Of a stretch of DNA of 64,000 nt, positions 8,580 to 19,300 are shown piece after piece. The notes under the pieces were generated by a model, which was given only the letters and a program-made list of their open reading frames with translations, was not told the DNA's origin and made no database searches. The position numbers and the translations under genes are program-made. Position 1 is the stretch's first letter. The number at the start of each line of letters is the position of its first letter. The DNA is from Martelella lutilitoris (GTDB taxonomy: Bacteria; Pseudomonadota; Alphaproteobacteria; Rhizobiales; Rhizobiaceae), in the NCBI RefSeq assembly GCF_016598595.1, contig NZ_CP066786.1:2503501-2567500 (forward strand). The letters run 5' to 3'.

Positions 8580-9350
8580 TCAGCCCAGCCCGTAAACGGA
8601 GCTGTCGAACGCGCGCAAAGCCGCGAGATGAGCTTCGTTTGAAGCGTGGAACAGGTCGATCGTCAGCACGCGGATATCGCAGACGTAGCCTTCCCAGGAA
8701 ACGCCGCCGCCTGACGCGATCCCGGAAAACACATAATCGCCTGTCGGTGCCGGAACGGTCGCGGAATTCGAAGATACGGCAGCCGAGCCATCAACCGAAA
8801 GATTGACGCGATCGGCTCCGTTGAAACTGCCGATCGAGGAATGCCACTTGGTCTCGTCTATGGATACTTCCGCATTGCCGACACCGCTGCCGCCGCAATG
8901 CATGCGAAGGACATTGGCCGCCGTTCTGCCCATGTAGAAATTGGGGCTGCCGCTGACGCCGAACAGAAACTTGTTGGTCGACTGACTGCTCGACTGCGAA
9001 AACAGGGCAACCGCCGAAACGCTGAAAGCGGCCCCGGCATTGAAGCCGCTGTTCTTGATCGTGTACTGGATGCTCTCGGCGCTGGAGGCCGGCGTGAAGT
9101 GGGCGGCATTTCCCCCCATATTCGGAGCATCTTCCACGAATAATGCGCGGCGGGCCGGATCGGCCTGTTCGAGGGTAGCGCCGCTGCCAGCGCGGTCATG
9201 CCACCTGACGATCTTCCCGTCTTCAATGTCGACGAGGGAAGGTGCCGCCTGAAACCACCTTATGGTGGGAATTGCGAGCACTCCGTCGGAGGCGCGCTCG
9301 AAGGGCATGAACGGGTCGGAGAAAACTCCGTCGAGTTGGATACCAGCCAT
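8580..9350 (-). CDS. Phage tail-associated protein with lectin-like (LamG-type) fold
   Basis: A 256-residue protein directly downstream of the tail spike gene (2-bp gap). After a short N-terminal region, residues ~45-245 are beta-rich with the pattern of concanavalin/LamG domains (KIVRWHDRAGSG, AFSVSAVALF, KFLFGVSGS, DRVNLSVDG, YVCDIRVLTI). Such modules bind cell-surface carbohydrate, so it probably helps receptor recognition at the tail tip. There is no enzymatic motif. Confidence 0.7.
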   Translation of the reverse strand: MAGIQLDGVFSDPFMPFERASDGVLAIPTIRWFQAAPSLVDIEDGKIVRWHDRAGSGATLEQADPARRALFVEDAPNMGGNAAHFTPASSAESIQYTIKNSGFNAGAAFSVSAVALFSQSSSQSTNKFLFGVSGSPNFYMGRTAANVLRMHCGGSGVGNAEVSIDETKWHSSIGSFNGADRVNLSVDGSAAVSSNSATVPAPTGDYVFSGIASGGGVSWEGYVCDIRVLTIDLFHASNEAHLAALRAFDSSVYGLG

Positions 9351-9352
9351 TT

Positions 9353-11644
9353 TTAAACTCCTGTCGTTACGGGAACAATGTCCCTGGAGAGGTAAAATCT
9401 CTTCTCCGGAGAGACATATCTGGGAAAATGCGGATGCCAGAAAGACGGCGGTCCCGAGACATAGATGTCGGTCATGCCTCCGGGCCTATGTGGGTCAGTG
9501 GTGTTTTCGACGCCGCTGATCACAATTCTGGGGTTCGAGCCGGTCGGCTCGTTATCGAGCGTGATGATGATCTTGCGGTCTTGATAAGCACGATAGCTGT
9601 AGAGCTCGACTGCCGTGATCGACGCAGAGTTCGTATCGTCTACATATTGCAGGCCGTGGTTCTGGAGACTGAAATCCAGCCAATCCTGGTCGAATTCGAG
9701 GATGCCGTCAGGCCCTTCGATGACGATCTCAATCGTCGTTCCTGTCCTGACTGCCGGCTCCAGGTTCCCGCTGCCGTCGCGCTTCGCGTGCAGAGGTCGG
9801 AAATCACCGCCCTCGCGCACGATGTCGTGCACGTGGGCAAAGAGGTCTGCGGTCATCAGCTTGCCCATCATGTGGATGCCGTAGTCGGTGGTCCGCTCGT
9901 GGTAGACGGGGCCGATACAAACAATGTCAGGGTCCGTGAATGAACGTGAAAGCGTGTCCAGCGCGGTGCTCTTGATATTGCCGAGCGGTTCGGTGATCGC
10001 ATCATTGGGCTGGTAAGCGAGCAGCTTTGGCCTCAAGCCCGCTGCAACGTTGCCCGGCAAGGCCTCGCCGACGCCGAGAACATAGTCAGCGAAAGCCGAG
10101 AGAAGATCGCCATAGCTGTCGTAACCGGTGTAGACATCCATCTCATGGCCGATCAGAAAATGGGTATGCATGATCGAAGGCCGGCCATATTGCGACTGCA
10201 GCATGGACGACGCCTCATTGATCATCCCGGCGATGTTGTCGCCTTTTGCAGTCCCCGGCATGTATTCCAGGAGAGACGTGCCGCCTTCGGCCGAGGTCAG
10301 CTGCATGTAGATGCGCTGTACCCTGGACTTGTACTGATCTTGAGCGATGACCGAAAACTGGATGGCGTCAGGCGTCCATTGATTGATACCTCCTTGCTCC
10401 GTGTCACGACCGGCAGGCGCCAATGCTGCTATGTCGCCAGCCTGCCATGGTGGAGCCGATCCGTCTCCGTCGCCGAAAGCACGATCACCTGCAGCTTCGA
10501 ACGCGCGGTGTGGATCAGAAATCCCCTTCGTCACGAAGCCATAGAGATCAGGATAGCCGCCTCCCGCCATCGTATTGCTCTGACCGGAACACGAAAGCAG
10601 TTCGATGGGCTCGTTCGTTGCCGCAAACGCAATCCCTGCACCGGACTTTTTCCAGAGCACGTCGACCGGCCCGAAGAACGTCGGAACTGTAATGAGGTAA
10701 TGATCGGCATCATAAGAGCGATGGTTGTAGCCAGGCACACCGGCGATCAGTTGGCCGGTTGCGATCACTTCACCCTGAATACGACTGGCCAGATCATCGA
10801 CAGTCTCGCCGGCAAGCCGGTGGATGAAAATCTCCCCGGTTTTGCGGACCGACATCGCAACGCGCCCCTGCTTGTCGCGCACGATCGGCGTGCCGATGCT
10901 CCGGTCAGGCAGGACGCTGGCCTCGGATCGCAGCCGCATCAATATGTCATGGATGAACGTCTGACCGCTTTTCAGGACGCCGATTGCGACCTTGCCGGCC
11001 ATATCCTTGGCAAGCGGAGTGCCCAGCGAGGAATCGGGAAGGTCGGTGTCCTCAGTCATTGAAGCGCGGAACGTCCGCGCCATGAATGTACCCGCCCAGT
11101 CCTTCCAGCCACCGATAACGCCGCCCTGGTTGAAGAACGGGAAAGCCCAGCCGCGAGCGGCATCGTTCAGAAGCAGTCGCTGGCGGAGGTCCACATTGAC
11201 GCGTTCCTGAGCGCTCTGTCTGAGTTCAGTCGTCGTCACCCTGCTTTCGAACTTTGAATAGGGCGGATCGCCGATGCGCAGCCAGCGGCCCCAGCCGGCC
11301 ACCGCCTTGTATTGTCCCGCGTTGTCGACGACAGGACCATCATAGCCGGTTGCCGTTGCCTGGTTATGTGTACCTTCATCCTCGACAACCACTTCTGCAC
11401 CCTGACCATCCTCGGCGGCGGACCTGCCTGCCAGTTCGGACCAGCTCTCGGCAAAGATCTTGTCGTGCGTGATGGACTGCTGGACACCGCTTATCTTTTC
11501 GGCAACCGCTCCGACGCCCGCAAGCTGGTTGGCGAGTTCGCCATAGGGCTGAAGCCCGGTCCCGCTTTCGTCGTTGACAAGCACTTCCTTCGCGAGTGAG
11601 ACGCGATTGCCAATATTGTCGGTTCTGACGCCGTTCTCAGCCAT
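9353..11644 (-). CDS. Tail fibre/spike protein with SGNH esterase domain
   Basis: A 763-residue protein. The N-terminal ~300 residues look like a fibre shaft with two similar segments (SSLGTPLAKDMAGKVAIGVL and RSIGTPIVRDKQGRVAMSV). From about residue 345 there is an SGNH/GDSL-type hydrolase: CSGQSN carries the nucleophile Ser, and DYGIHMMG (around 570) supplies the Asp-x-x-His pair. This is the arrangement of sialate O-acetylesterase-like phage enzymes that deacetylate surface polysaccharide or LPS. The C-terminal ~150 residues form a beta-rich tip. It lies after the tail hub gene, as expected for a receptor-binding protein. Confidence 0.8.
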   Translation of the reverse strand: MAENGVRTDNIGNRVSLAKEVLVNDESGTGLQPYGELANQLAGVGAVAEKISGVQQSITHDKIFAESWSELAGRSAAEDGQGAEVVVEDEGTHNQATATGYDGPVVDNAGQYKAVAGWGRWLRIGDPPYSKFESRVTTTELRQSAQERVNVDLRQRLLLNDAARGWAFPFFNQGGVIGGWKDWAGTFMARTFRASMTEDTDLPDSSLGTPLAKDMAGKVAIGVLKSGQTFIHDILMRLRSEASVLPDRSIGTPIVRDKQGRVAMSVRKTGEIFIHRLAGETVDDLASRIQGEVIATGQLIAGVPGYNHRSYDADHYLITVPTFFGPVDVLWKKSGAGIAFAATNEPIELLSCSGQSNTMAGGGYPDLYGFVTKGISDPHRAFEAAGDRAFGDGDGSAPPWQAGDIAALAPAGRDTEQGGINQWTPDAIQFSVIAQDQYKSRVQRIYMQLTSAEGGTSLLEYMPGTAKGDNIAGMINEASSMLQSQYGRPSIMHTHFLIGHEMDVYTGYDSYGDLLSAFADYVLGVGEALPGNVAAGLRPKLLAYQPNDAITEPLGNIKSTALDTLSRSFTDPDIVCIGPVYHERTTDYGIHMMGKLMTADLFAHVHDIVREGGDFRPLHAKRDGSGNLEPAVRTGTTIEIVIEGPDGILEFDQDWLDFSLQNHGLQYVDDTNSASITAVELYSYRAYQDRKIIITLDNEPTGSNPRIVISGVENTTDPHRPGGMTDIYVSGPPSFWHPHFPRYVSPEKRFYLSRDIVPVTTGV

Positions 11645-11657
11645 CTTTAAAGCCTCT

Positions 11658-14600
11658 TCAAACGATGGTTACGGGAAATGGCCCGCTCACCGGACCGGCC
11701 GCGCCGTCCGAGTTGAGCGGTTCGATGTAGTAGTCGTAGTCGCCCTGCGGTATCGACGCGCCGCTCTCCTCAAACAGCACGACATCGTCGATCGAGCCGT
11801 CGAAGGCGGTCGATGCGGCAAGAGCCATTGCATCGTTGCCGCTGCCGGCCTGGATGCGGTCGAGGTGATAGCCGTTGGCGGATCTCGCCGTGCCAGGCCC
11901 CGGCGTGCCGCCGGTCAGCTGCGGCGTCACCGACCCGGCCGACCGACCCGAGACGGCAAAGGCCATCCGGTAGTATTTGCCGGCTGTCAGCGTTATGGCC
12001 TGGCTGATCAGATCGGCCGTGCCTGCCGCATGCGCGGCCTTGCCGCCTGCAATCGTCCATCCGCCTTCCGGCGTCCAGGCATCGCTGCCCGCAAAGGCGC
12101 CATTGTTGACGAGGCTCACGCGTGTCGTATCGCCGTCGACCAGATTGACCGAACTGGACGGCACGACGGCAACCTGCGCGCCCGTGCGGTGGACATCGCG
12201 ATCCAGCATGCCGCCTGAAGGCACGCGATAGAGCTGCAGCGCGGCCGTCGCCTCGTCGGCCGTGGTCACCAGCGAGACGCGGGCAAAACCGAGACCGCCG
12301 GCAGCCGTGATCGATGCGGCATTGAGCGCGCCAGGCAGGACCGGGTCGTCTGCGCCGATCGTGACGCTGACCGTGCCGCTGGCAGGCCCTTCCGTACCGC
12401 CGCCGCCGATCGCATAGACGCGGATGTCGACCGTCTGGCCTTTGACATAGCCGCCGATCGACGCGCCGCCATTGGCGACCGGCACGGTGAAGCTGGACCA
12501 TGCGCCGCCAGAAAGGCGGTGTTCGATCCGATAGCTCGAAAGCGTCGCGGCCGAGCCGCCGCCGGGGGCGATCAGGATCGCCAGTCCGTTCTCGCTTTCT
12601 GTGCCGGAGAGACCGGAAACGACGCTGGCGATGCGGGGCGCGACAGGCGCGACCTCGTAGTTTGCGATCTCGCCGCCCACTCTGCCGTCCCAGGCGGGCG
12701 GCACCTCGGCGTCCGTCAGATCGTCAATGACCGGCGCGGCCTCGATCATGTGGATCGTGGCGGCAAAGTCCTGCCCCGGTTCGATGCCCTTCACCTTTAC
12801 GAGATGCGAGACCGTTTCCAGCTCGCCGAAATGGATGAGATCGCCGACCAAGGGCATGGTCGAGGCATCCTCAAGAATCAGCGTCTGCCACCGGCCTTCC
12901 TGCGTCGTTACCTTCCGCACGAGCGAAACGCCGACTTTGTCGTTCGCGTCGGCAAAGTGACGGAAGCGGATTCCGTACGCCTTACCGGCCTCCATGGTGA
13001 CGATCTCGTCGAGCGCAACAAGCGCGCCCTGGACGGCGCGGACGCGGGCCGAAACCTGCGTGCGCGTCAGAACGTCGGAGGACAGCGCCACGAGGTCGCC
13101 GCGCGTCGCCACGCGGGCAGCGCCCGATTGCATGGCGCGGTAGCTGTCCGGCCGGTAGATCAGCTCGTATTGCCGCCGGCGCGCCTCGCGCCAGATCTCG
13201 GCCGGATCGGTCTTGCCCGGCATTTCAATCTGCTCGGTCAGATCGATCGGCCCGGCATGGCCCGGCCAGGGCACGATCCGCTCGGCCGGTTTGTAGTCAT
13301 TGGTGGCGTCGAAGAACTTGACGCGGAAGGCATGCGGCGGCCCGAAATAGGTCCGCGACCACTGGAAATCCGAGGCATTGCGCGGGCTGATATGGTCGAT
13401 CACCAGATCGTCCGGACGATCGATGACGACGGTCCAGCGCACGCCGTCATGGCGCGGCGTCGCCCGGCCGGCAGCGCAGATCGCGAGCAGCATCTCGCCG
13501 AGGTTTTCGGCGGCATCGTGCAGGCGGTCATATTTGAGGCCCTTGGACTGGCACCAGTCGTACCAGTCGGTAACAGCGGCCATGTCGATCGACGCGGCCG
13601 GTACCGGATAGGGATTGCACGGTCCGGTCAGCGCCTTCACAAAGGCTGCGGCCGGGTTGCTGACGTTCGCCAGTTCCCCGACCTCGGCAATCCGCGCGGC
13701 AAGCGCATTGACGCTGTCGAGCGCGCCGTTCAGCTGATAGGTCGCCTTGATCCTCATGGCGAGCAGGCAAAGCGGCTTGCCGAAATTGATCGGATATTCC
13801 GGCCGGATCGACTGAATGGCGGCAAGCGTGACCCGGTCGGAAACGCGCGTGGACGTCTGCTCGTCGGTCATCCGGGTGACTTCGATCTCGTATTTGCCCC
13901 GGTTGGGGAAATCCCAGCTGTGCTGGCGAAAGAAGGTCTCGCGCTTGGCGGCGGTGATATCGAGGGTCGCGACATCCTGCCAGTCCGGGCTTCCGACAGG
14001 GCGCTGGCGGATGCGCACGGAAACCGTCCGCTGGCGCACATTGCCGCCGTCATCGACATCGAAGAGGCCCGACGGCATGGCTATGATCACCGAGCAACTG
14101 GCGCTGTCGAGCGCGGTCGCGCGCGTCACCGGCTTTTCCTCGGCCGGCTCGCCGTCGATCACCTCGCCGGCATCGTCGCGCGGCAGCGGCCGGACAAGCT
14201 CGATGCCGGTCGCCTCCTCGATGACCTGGCGCGGATAGAGCGTGACCGGTTCATCGCCGGCAGAGCCAGCGCGGGTCTCGATCTCGACCTCGTCATATTC
14301 GTCGATCGACGTTTCGCCGATGCGGATGTCCGAGAGCGAAAGCGGGCCATAGCCGAAGGTAAAGAGCCCACGGACGAACTGCTCGTCACCGACGATCTCG
14401 GTATAGGTGGTCGCGGCAAAGACGGGCGCAACGCGATGCGTGCCGAACAGCATGGGCACGGGATCGCTGTCCGTCGGCACGCGATTGCGCCAGCCCGATA
14501 CCTGAAACGTGTCGCGCTTCTCGCCGTCATTGGTCTTGGGCGGCGGGATCAGCGCGTTGATGGCGAGCGACGCGATCGCCGTCAGACCGGCCGTGATCAG

Positions 14601-14978
14601 ACCCTTGACCAGGCCGAAGCCGGCCGTCCCCGCCGTAAAGCCGAAAGCGCCGGCGATGGCCGGAGCGAGCGCGAAAGCGGCAATCGAAACGACGACCATC
14701 AGAATGGAGCGGACGGCGTTCTTGCCCGGCACTACGCGGATGACGACGCGCACGCCGGGCTTCGGCCGCACATGCCGCCAGTATTCCCGCGCTACCGGCA
14801 TCATGCTTTCGGCCGAGACGAGCGTGATGCGCAAATGTCTGCGGTCGACGGCGGCAAGCGCCGGCAGGCCGAGCGTGATCATCTCGTCGATCGTCGCGCC
14901 GGCCGGCACGGTCATGTCCAGGCGCGCGGAGCCTGGATCGATGACGGGCGCTGTCGTGAGCTGAACGAGACCGGTCAT
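11658..14978 (-). CDS. Tail hub / host-specificity protein (lambda J-like)
   Basis: A 1,106-residue protein. Residues ~90-160 are hydrophobic with Gly/Ala-rich helices (SILMVVVSIAAFALAPA; GLITAGLTAIASLAINAL), as in many phage hub proteins of the lambda J family. These are followed by a large beta-rich region with fibronectin-like stretches (residues ~760-1000). It is preceded by the NlpC/P60 gene with an ATGA overlap and followed by the spike gene, the usual order of tail-tip genes in siphoviruses. It should sit at the distal tail tip and carry the fibres. Confidence 0.85.
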   Translation of the reverse strand: MTGLVQLTTAPVIDPGSARLDMTVPAGATIDEMITLGLPALAAVDRRHLRITLVSAESMMPVAREYWRHVRPKPGVRVVIRVVPGKNAVRSILMVVVSIAAFALAPAIAGAFGFTAGTAGFGLVKGLITAGLTAIASLAINALIPPPKTNDGEKRDTFQVSGWRNRVPTDSDPVPMLFGTHRVAPVFAATTYTEIVGDEQFVRGLFTFGYGPLSLSDIRIGETSIDEYDEVEIETRAGSAGDEPVTLYPRQVIEEATGIELVRPLPRDDAGEVIDGEPAEEKPVTRATALDSASCSVIIAMPSGLFDVDDGGNVRQRTVSVRIRQRPVGSPDWQDVATLDITAAKRETFFRQHSWDFPNRGKYEIEVTRMTDEQTSTRVSDRVTLAAIQSIRPEYPINFGKPLCLLAMRIKATYQLNGALDSVNALAARIAEVGELANVSNPAAAFVKALTGPCNPYPVPAASIDMAAVTDWYDWCQSKGLKYDRLHDAAENLGEMLLAICAAGRATPRHDGVRWTVVIDRPDDLVIDHISPRNASDFQWSRTYFGPPHAFRVKFFDATNDYKPAERIVPWPGHAGPIDLTEQIEMPGKTDPAEIWREARRRQYELIYRPDSYRAMQSGAARVATRGDLVALSSDVLTRTQVSARVRAVQGALVALDEIVTMEAGKAYGIRFRHFADANDKVGVSLVRKVTTQEGRWQTLILEDASTMPLVGDLIHFGELETVSHLVKVKGIEPGQDFAATIHMIEAAPVIDDLTDAEVPPAWDGRVGGEIANYEVAPVAPRIASVVSGLSGTESENGLAILIAPGGGSAATLSSYRIEHRLSGGAWSSFTVPVANGGASIGGYVKGQTVDIRVYAIGGGGTEGPASGTVSVTIGADDPVLPGALNAASITAAGGLGFARVSLVTTADEATAALQLYRVPSGGMLDRDVHRTGAQVAVVPSSSVNLVDGDTTRVSLVNNGAFAGSDAWTPEGGWTIAGGKAAHAAGTADLISQAITLTAGKYYRMAFAVSGRSAGSVTPQLTGGTPGPGTARSANGYHLDRIQAGSGNDAMALAASTAFDGSIDDVVLFEESGASIPQGDYDYYIEPLNSDGAAGPVSGPFPVTIV

Positions 14979-15379
14979 GCCATCAGCCTCTCATGGCGAT
15001 AGATGCCGCGCAGTCTTTGTTGCCAGGAGGGCATGCCGTAGCATTCGACGCGCGCGCCGGTCTCGGCCATATGCAGCATCCAGTGCGGCCGAACCACAAT
15101 GCCGATGTGAGACGTCACCTGACCGCGCCGAAACAGCACCACGTCCATGGCCTGTGGATCGTTCTGGCGGTGCCAGGTGCTCGATGCCGCCGCCGTGCCG
15201 ATCAGGCCCTCGATCTCGGCGCGCTCGTCCGTGGAGGCATAGGCGTGGCGATAGCTCGGCAGATCGATCCGCAACTCGCGGGCATAGACCAGGTGGACCA
15301 GGCCCCAGCAGTCGCAGCCGGAAATATCCCTTCCCAGATCGCAGAACGGAATGCCAAGATATCTGTCGGACCAGCTCAT
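14975..15379 (-). CDS. NlpC/P60-family tail tip peptidase
   Basis: A 134-residue protein. CDCWGLV contains the catalytic Cys and SHIGIVV the catalytic His of NlpC/P60 cysteine peptidases, which cut peptidoglycan stem peptides. In lambda-like tails the equivalent (gpK C-terminus) acts at the tail tip during DNA entry. It overlaps both neighbours by 4 bp (ATGA), indicating translational coupling. Confidence 0.9.
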   Translation of the reverse strand: MSWSDRYLGIPFCDLGRDISGCDCWGLVHLVYARELRIDLPSYRHAYASTDERAEIEGLIGTAAASSTWHRQNDPQAMDVVLFRRGQVTSHIGIVVRPHWMLHMAETGARVECYGMPSWQQRLRGIYRHERLMA

Positions 15380-15903
15380 CGATAAATCCCCGGAAAACGA
15401 TCTTTGGTGAAACGGTCCATCGGTACGCGTTCGTCCTCGATCGGACGGCGTCCGATCGCGATCCGCACCTCGCCGGCATCGCCGTCGGCCGACACAAGCT
15501 TGAGGTCGCGATATTCGACCTCTATCAGGTCCGGAGACCCGGCCAGCACCACGGCCATATGCACGGTCGCGTAATCGACGATGGAGCGCAGGACGGCGGC
15601 GATCTCGTTGTCGACGTTTTCCAGCACCAGCGTTGCCGAGGCCGGCGCGTCCTCCATGTCGCCCGGAACTTCGGCGCTCGCGAGCACGAACAGATAAGGG
15701 TCGGTCACCGGGTTCGCGCCCATCCAGCTTGAGCGCGTGCCGTACATTATCGGATCGGCCGAAAGCCGTTCGGTCGGGTCGGTTGAAAGCCGGATCGGCT
15801 CCGACAAAAAGGAGTGCTCAAAGACGAACAGCGCGACCTCGACGTCGCCGCCGGTCTCGGCGTCGAAGGCGGTTCTGGCATTCACACTGACACGGCGGCT
15901 CAT
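15376..15903 (-). CDS. DUF1833-type minor tail protein
   Basis: A 175-residue protein. The opening MSRRVSVNARTAFDAETGGDVEVALFVFEH and the segment ADPIMYGTRSSWMG followed by LATLVLENVD-like residues match DUF1833 minor tail proteins, which occur just before NlpC/P60 genes in tail-tip operons. The start at 15903 is chosen over 15990 because its ATG overlaps the upstream stop (ATGA) and the extra codons read through the upstream gene. Confidence 0.8.
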   Translation of the reverse strand: MSRRVSVNARTAFDAETGGDVEVALFVFEHSFLSEPIRLSTDPTERLSADPIMYGTRSSWMGANPVTDPYLFVLASAEVPGDMEDAPASATLVLENVDNEIAAVLRSIVDYATVHMAVVLAGSPDLIEVEYRDLKLVSADGDAGEVRIAIGRRPIEDERVPMDRFTKDRFPGIYR

Positions 15904-16322
15904 GGCATCACCGTCACGCTGAAAGAAATGCGGAAGCGGATGCCCCGGACGGTCTCGCGCGGCGGCTCCTTGCCGAACAGGCAGAGCCAACGCGCCGCCA
16001 TCAGGATCGGCGTGCCGTCGGGCAAGAGCAGCGGCCTGCCGTCGCTCGCAAGCAGCGGCCAGCCGTCCGTGGTCGGATCGGGCATCCAGATGAGGTTCGA
16101 CCCGAAATCCGCATCCTCCTCGTAGAACCGGTCAAAGACGGCCTTGCGGCTGCGGTCGACGTCGATCGTCAGCGACACGCTTTTGGTGACCGAGGACCAG
16201 CGCCGCCGCCATCCGGCAGGGCCGGCGTCGCGGCTGCGGCCGAGACGCGGATCGTCGATCTGGCGCTGATAGCCGTCGCGGTCTGGCTTGGGGAGTTCGG
16301 AAGGCCAGGTGAGAACAGTCAT
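15900..16322 (-). CDS. Phage tail protein downstream of the tape measure
   Basis: A 140-residue protein with no motif I can name firmly. It begins MTVLTWPSELPKPDRDGY, a pattern seen in small minor tail proteins located between tape measure and DUF1833 genes, and has a central RRRWSSVTKSVSLTIDVDR strand and a C-terminal beta region. ATGA overlaps occur on both sides. Position suggests tail tip assembly, the place of lambda gpM/gpL-type proteins. Confidence 0.7.
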   Translation of the reverse strand: MTVLTWPSELPKPDRDGYQRQIDDPRLGRSRDAGPAGWRRRWSSVTKSVSLTIDVDRSRKAVFDRFYEEDADFGSNLIWMPDPTTDGWPLLASDGRPLLLPDGTPILMAARWLCLFGKEPPRETVRGIRFRISFSVTVMP

Positions 16323-19300
16323 CGCGCCACCCCGAGTGGTCTGACGCCGTACTGGTCGCGCATGACCTTCCGGGCTTCGCCGTCACGGGCGCGCAGGCCA
16401 TCGGCGACACCACCAGAGAGCACGAGCCGCGCTGACGGGCGACCCTGCGCATCGGTCTCTTCGCGCACTTCGGCCTCGGCCGGGACGCCAAGGTGGTTCT
16501 CGACGGTGATCTGGAAAGGTCGATTGTCATTCTGGCTCGCCGCGTTGCGGTTCGCCGCCTGCGGCCAGTAGGCCGGGCCGGTTTCGACGATGCCGCCAGA
16601 GGCAAAGCGACCGAACGGACGCCCGCTGTTGATCGCTTCGAGGATCGGGCGATGCTTCGCCGTAGCCTCTGCATTGACCATGAATTCGCCATCGGACGCC
16701 CAGATCGGCACCATGTCATCGCGCGGTCCGCCAGGGCCGACGATCGGTCCACCATCTTTGTAAAGACCGGCCGTTCCCGCCACGACATTGGCTTGCGCGA
16801 TCTGCATCTGCGAACCGCCGCCGAAGATCCCGCCGAACAGGTTGCCGAGCCAGCCGAACAGACCGCCGCCGCCGCCGCCGGACGCGCCGCCGCCGATCTG
16901 GACGTTTCCTAACGCCTGTCCGAACTGATTGAGCCCGTTGCCGAAGAGGCCGAGACCCTGATTGGCGATGCCGGTGTTCTGCGCAAGCGCCTCGAGCGCG
17001 CGGCTCGCCTGCATACCGTTTGACTGGATACCGGGCCAGAACGCCATTTGTCGGGACGTCAGGCCGCCGGCCCATGAGCCGCCGCCCATGCCGACCCGGT
17101 CACCGCCAAGATCGAAATGCATGAGGTCGAGCGCGCCATATTTGCCTTTCGGGCCGGAGAAATAGCCGCCCCAGCGAAACTGGTCGGCAAGTTCCGGATA
17201 ATCGCGCATCTGGATCATGCGGGCGAGTTGGGCAAAGCTCTCATACTCGCCGAAAGCCGAGGCATCCTGATAGTTCGGCAGGATCTTGCCGGTCAGCATG
17301 TCGGTGAGCTGGATATCGAGCGCTTTTCCGAGACTGTGAAAGCTGTCCGTATCGCCGGAGCGAAGCCCGGAAATCGCGTCGACCCGGAAACCGCTGGCCA
17401 TTGCGGTTTTCTCAAGGATGTCCTTCAGCCGGGCATCGACGCCGTCATAGATGCCGCGAACGTAATTGAGCGGTTGTCCGCTGCCCGCCGTCAGGCCGGC
17501 AAGGCCCGGATTGTCATTGGCAGCGCTGGGCATAATTCCGCCCGGTCCGGCCGCAACGCCGCCATTGACGATCACGGTCGCCGCCTGGACGTTCATCGCG
17601 GCAACCGACTGACCGACGCCAAGGATGGTGGACAGGATGTTTTGACCGGGCTTCCGGAGATCGTCGAACGTGCCGTAATTGGTGCCGATCGTGCCATTGA
17701 GGGTCGGATTGATCGCGCCGAGGTCGAGGATCGTCTGTCCGATCCGGTTGGCCATGTCTTCAAGCACACCGGAGAAATCACCGGAAGCGAGCTTTTTGAA
17801 GTCCAGAGCCGACCGAACGACGTCTTCCTGTGCCGAGCGGACCTCGCCCCAGGCATCGCGCTGGCGTTCCAGCACGGTTTCCATGTCTGCAAGGTTGCGA
17901 ACATTCTGAAGGCGCTGCTGGGCCTCCCGGTCGCCGATCGACAGGCCCTCGCGGCGCAGCGCCTGCATTTCCTCGAGCACGGCAAGCTCACGGCGGCGCA
18001 CAGCCTCGCTCGCGCCGACAAGATTGATCTCGGCTCTGAGCCGTTCGGCATCCTCGCCCTGGCTACGCAACGCCTCATATTGCGCCTGCCGGCGTTCCAC
18101 GGCGCTTGTCAGCTCCGCCTCTGCAGCGGCCAGCGCCAGCCGCGTGCGACCGGCCTCGCTGTCGAGCGCGATGCCTTCGCGCGTCAACCGGTTTTTCTCT
18201 TCCAGAACAGCAAGCGCCCGGCGCTGTTCCGCCGACGTCGCGCCGATCAGCGCCATCTGGGTTTTCAGGGTTTCGATGTTTTCCTGGCGCGTCCGGATGG
18301 CATCGCGATTGCTCTCTGCCCGGTCGAGCTCGCTTTCGGCATCGGCGATCTTCTTCGCCTGCTCGATCCGCTCGGCGTACTGGGGATCGTTTTCATCAAC
18401 CCGGAGTTCTTTCAGCTTCTTCTCTTCTTCCAGGACGGCCAGGGCGCGACGGCGTTCGGCCGTTTCCGCGCCGACAAGGCCAAGCCGGGCCTGCAGTAAG
18501 GCCAGTTCCTGCTGGCCCGCGCGCAGTGCCTGCTCATTGGCGGAGCGGCGCTGCTCTTCGGCTGCATCCTCATAGGCTTTCCGCAAGCCCTCGAGCGCTT
18601 CCGTCAGCTCCTTCTTGTTCTCGATGCCGGCGACATCGGCAGCCGCAATCAGCGGCCGCAGCTGCAGCTCTTCCTGGAGCAGGCGATTGACGTCTGCGGC
18701 CGGGATGATGCCGGCGGCGACCTGGGCGTTGAGCCGTACCCGGATCTCGGTTTCGGCATTGATCTGGTCGATCTGCGCCTTGGTACCCGCGATCGTCGCC
18801 TCGATAACGTTGTTGTAGGCGCGCTTCGTCTCGAAATCGACCTTCGACTGCGTCGCCTCCTGGCTCGCGAATTCAAGTTGCTTGCGGCGGGCTTCCAGTT
18901 CGGCCCGCAGCACCGCGTTCTTCTCATTGGCGATGCGGATATCGAGCCGGTCAAGTTCGAGGAGGTTTTCCTGCTGGTTGCCGAGACCGGCAAGCGCGCG
19001 CTGCTTGGCATTGAGCGCCATGGTCTGACGCCTGATCTCTTCGTCGGGCGTTTCGCCGTCCGTTCTCGCGGTTTCAATGCCGGTCGTCAGCGCCGCGATC
19101 TGGTTGCGCAGCGCCGTCTCGCGATTGGTGCCGGAAAGCGCGGGAGAGGCATCGGCAATCGTCGATGCGGCGGTGACGCGCTGGCGGGCAGCTGCCGCCT
19201 CGCTGTCATCGGCACGGTTCTGACGCCGGGCAAGCTCCAGCTCGGCTTCCTGCTTTTGCGCCCAGCTGCTGCCGGACCTGCCGCGACCGGCAAAAGGCGC

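Noticed and set aside
12519-15002. 827-codon plus-strand open frame
   Set aside because: Shadow of the tail hub gene; composition typical of the opposite strand of a coding region.
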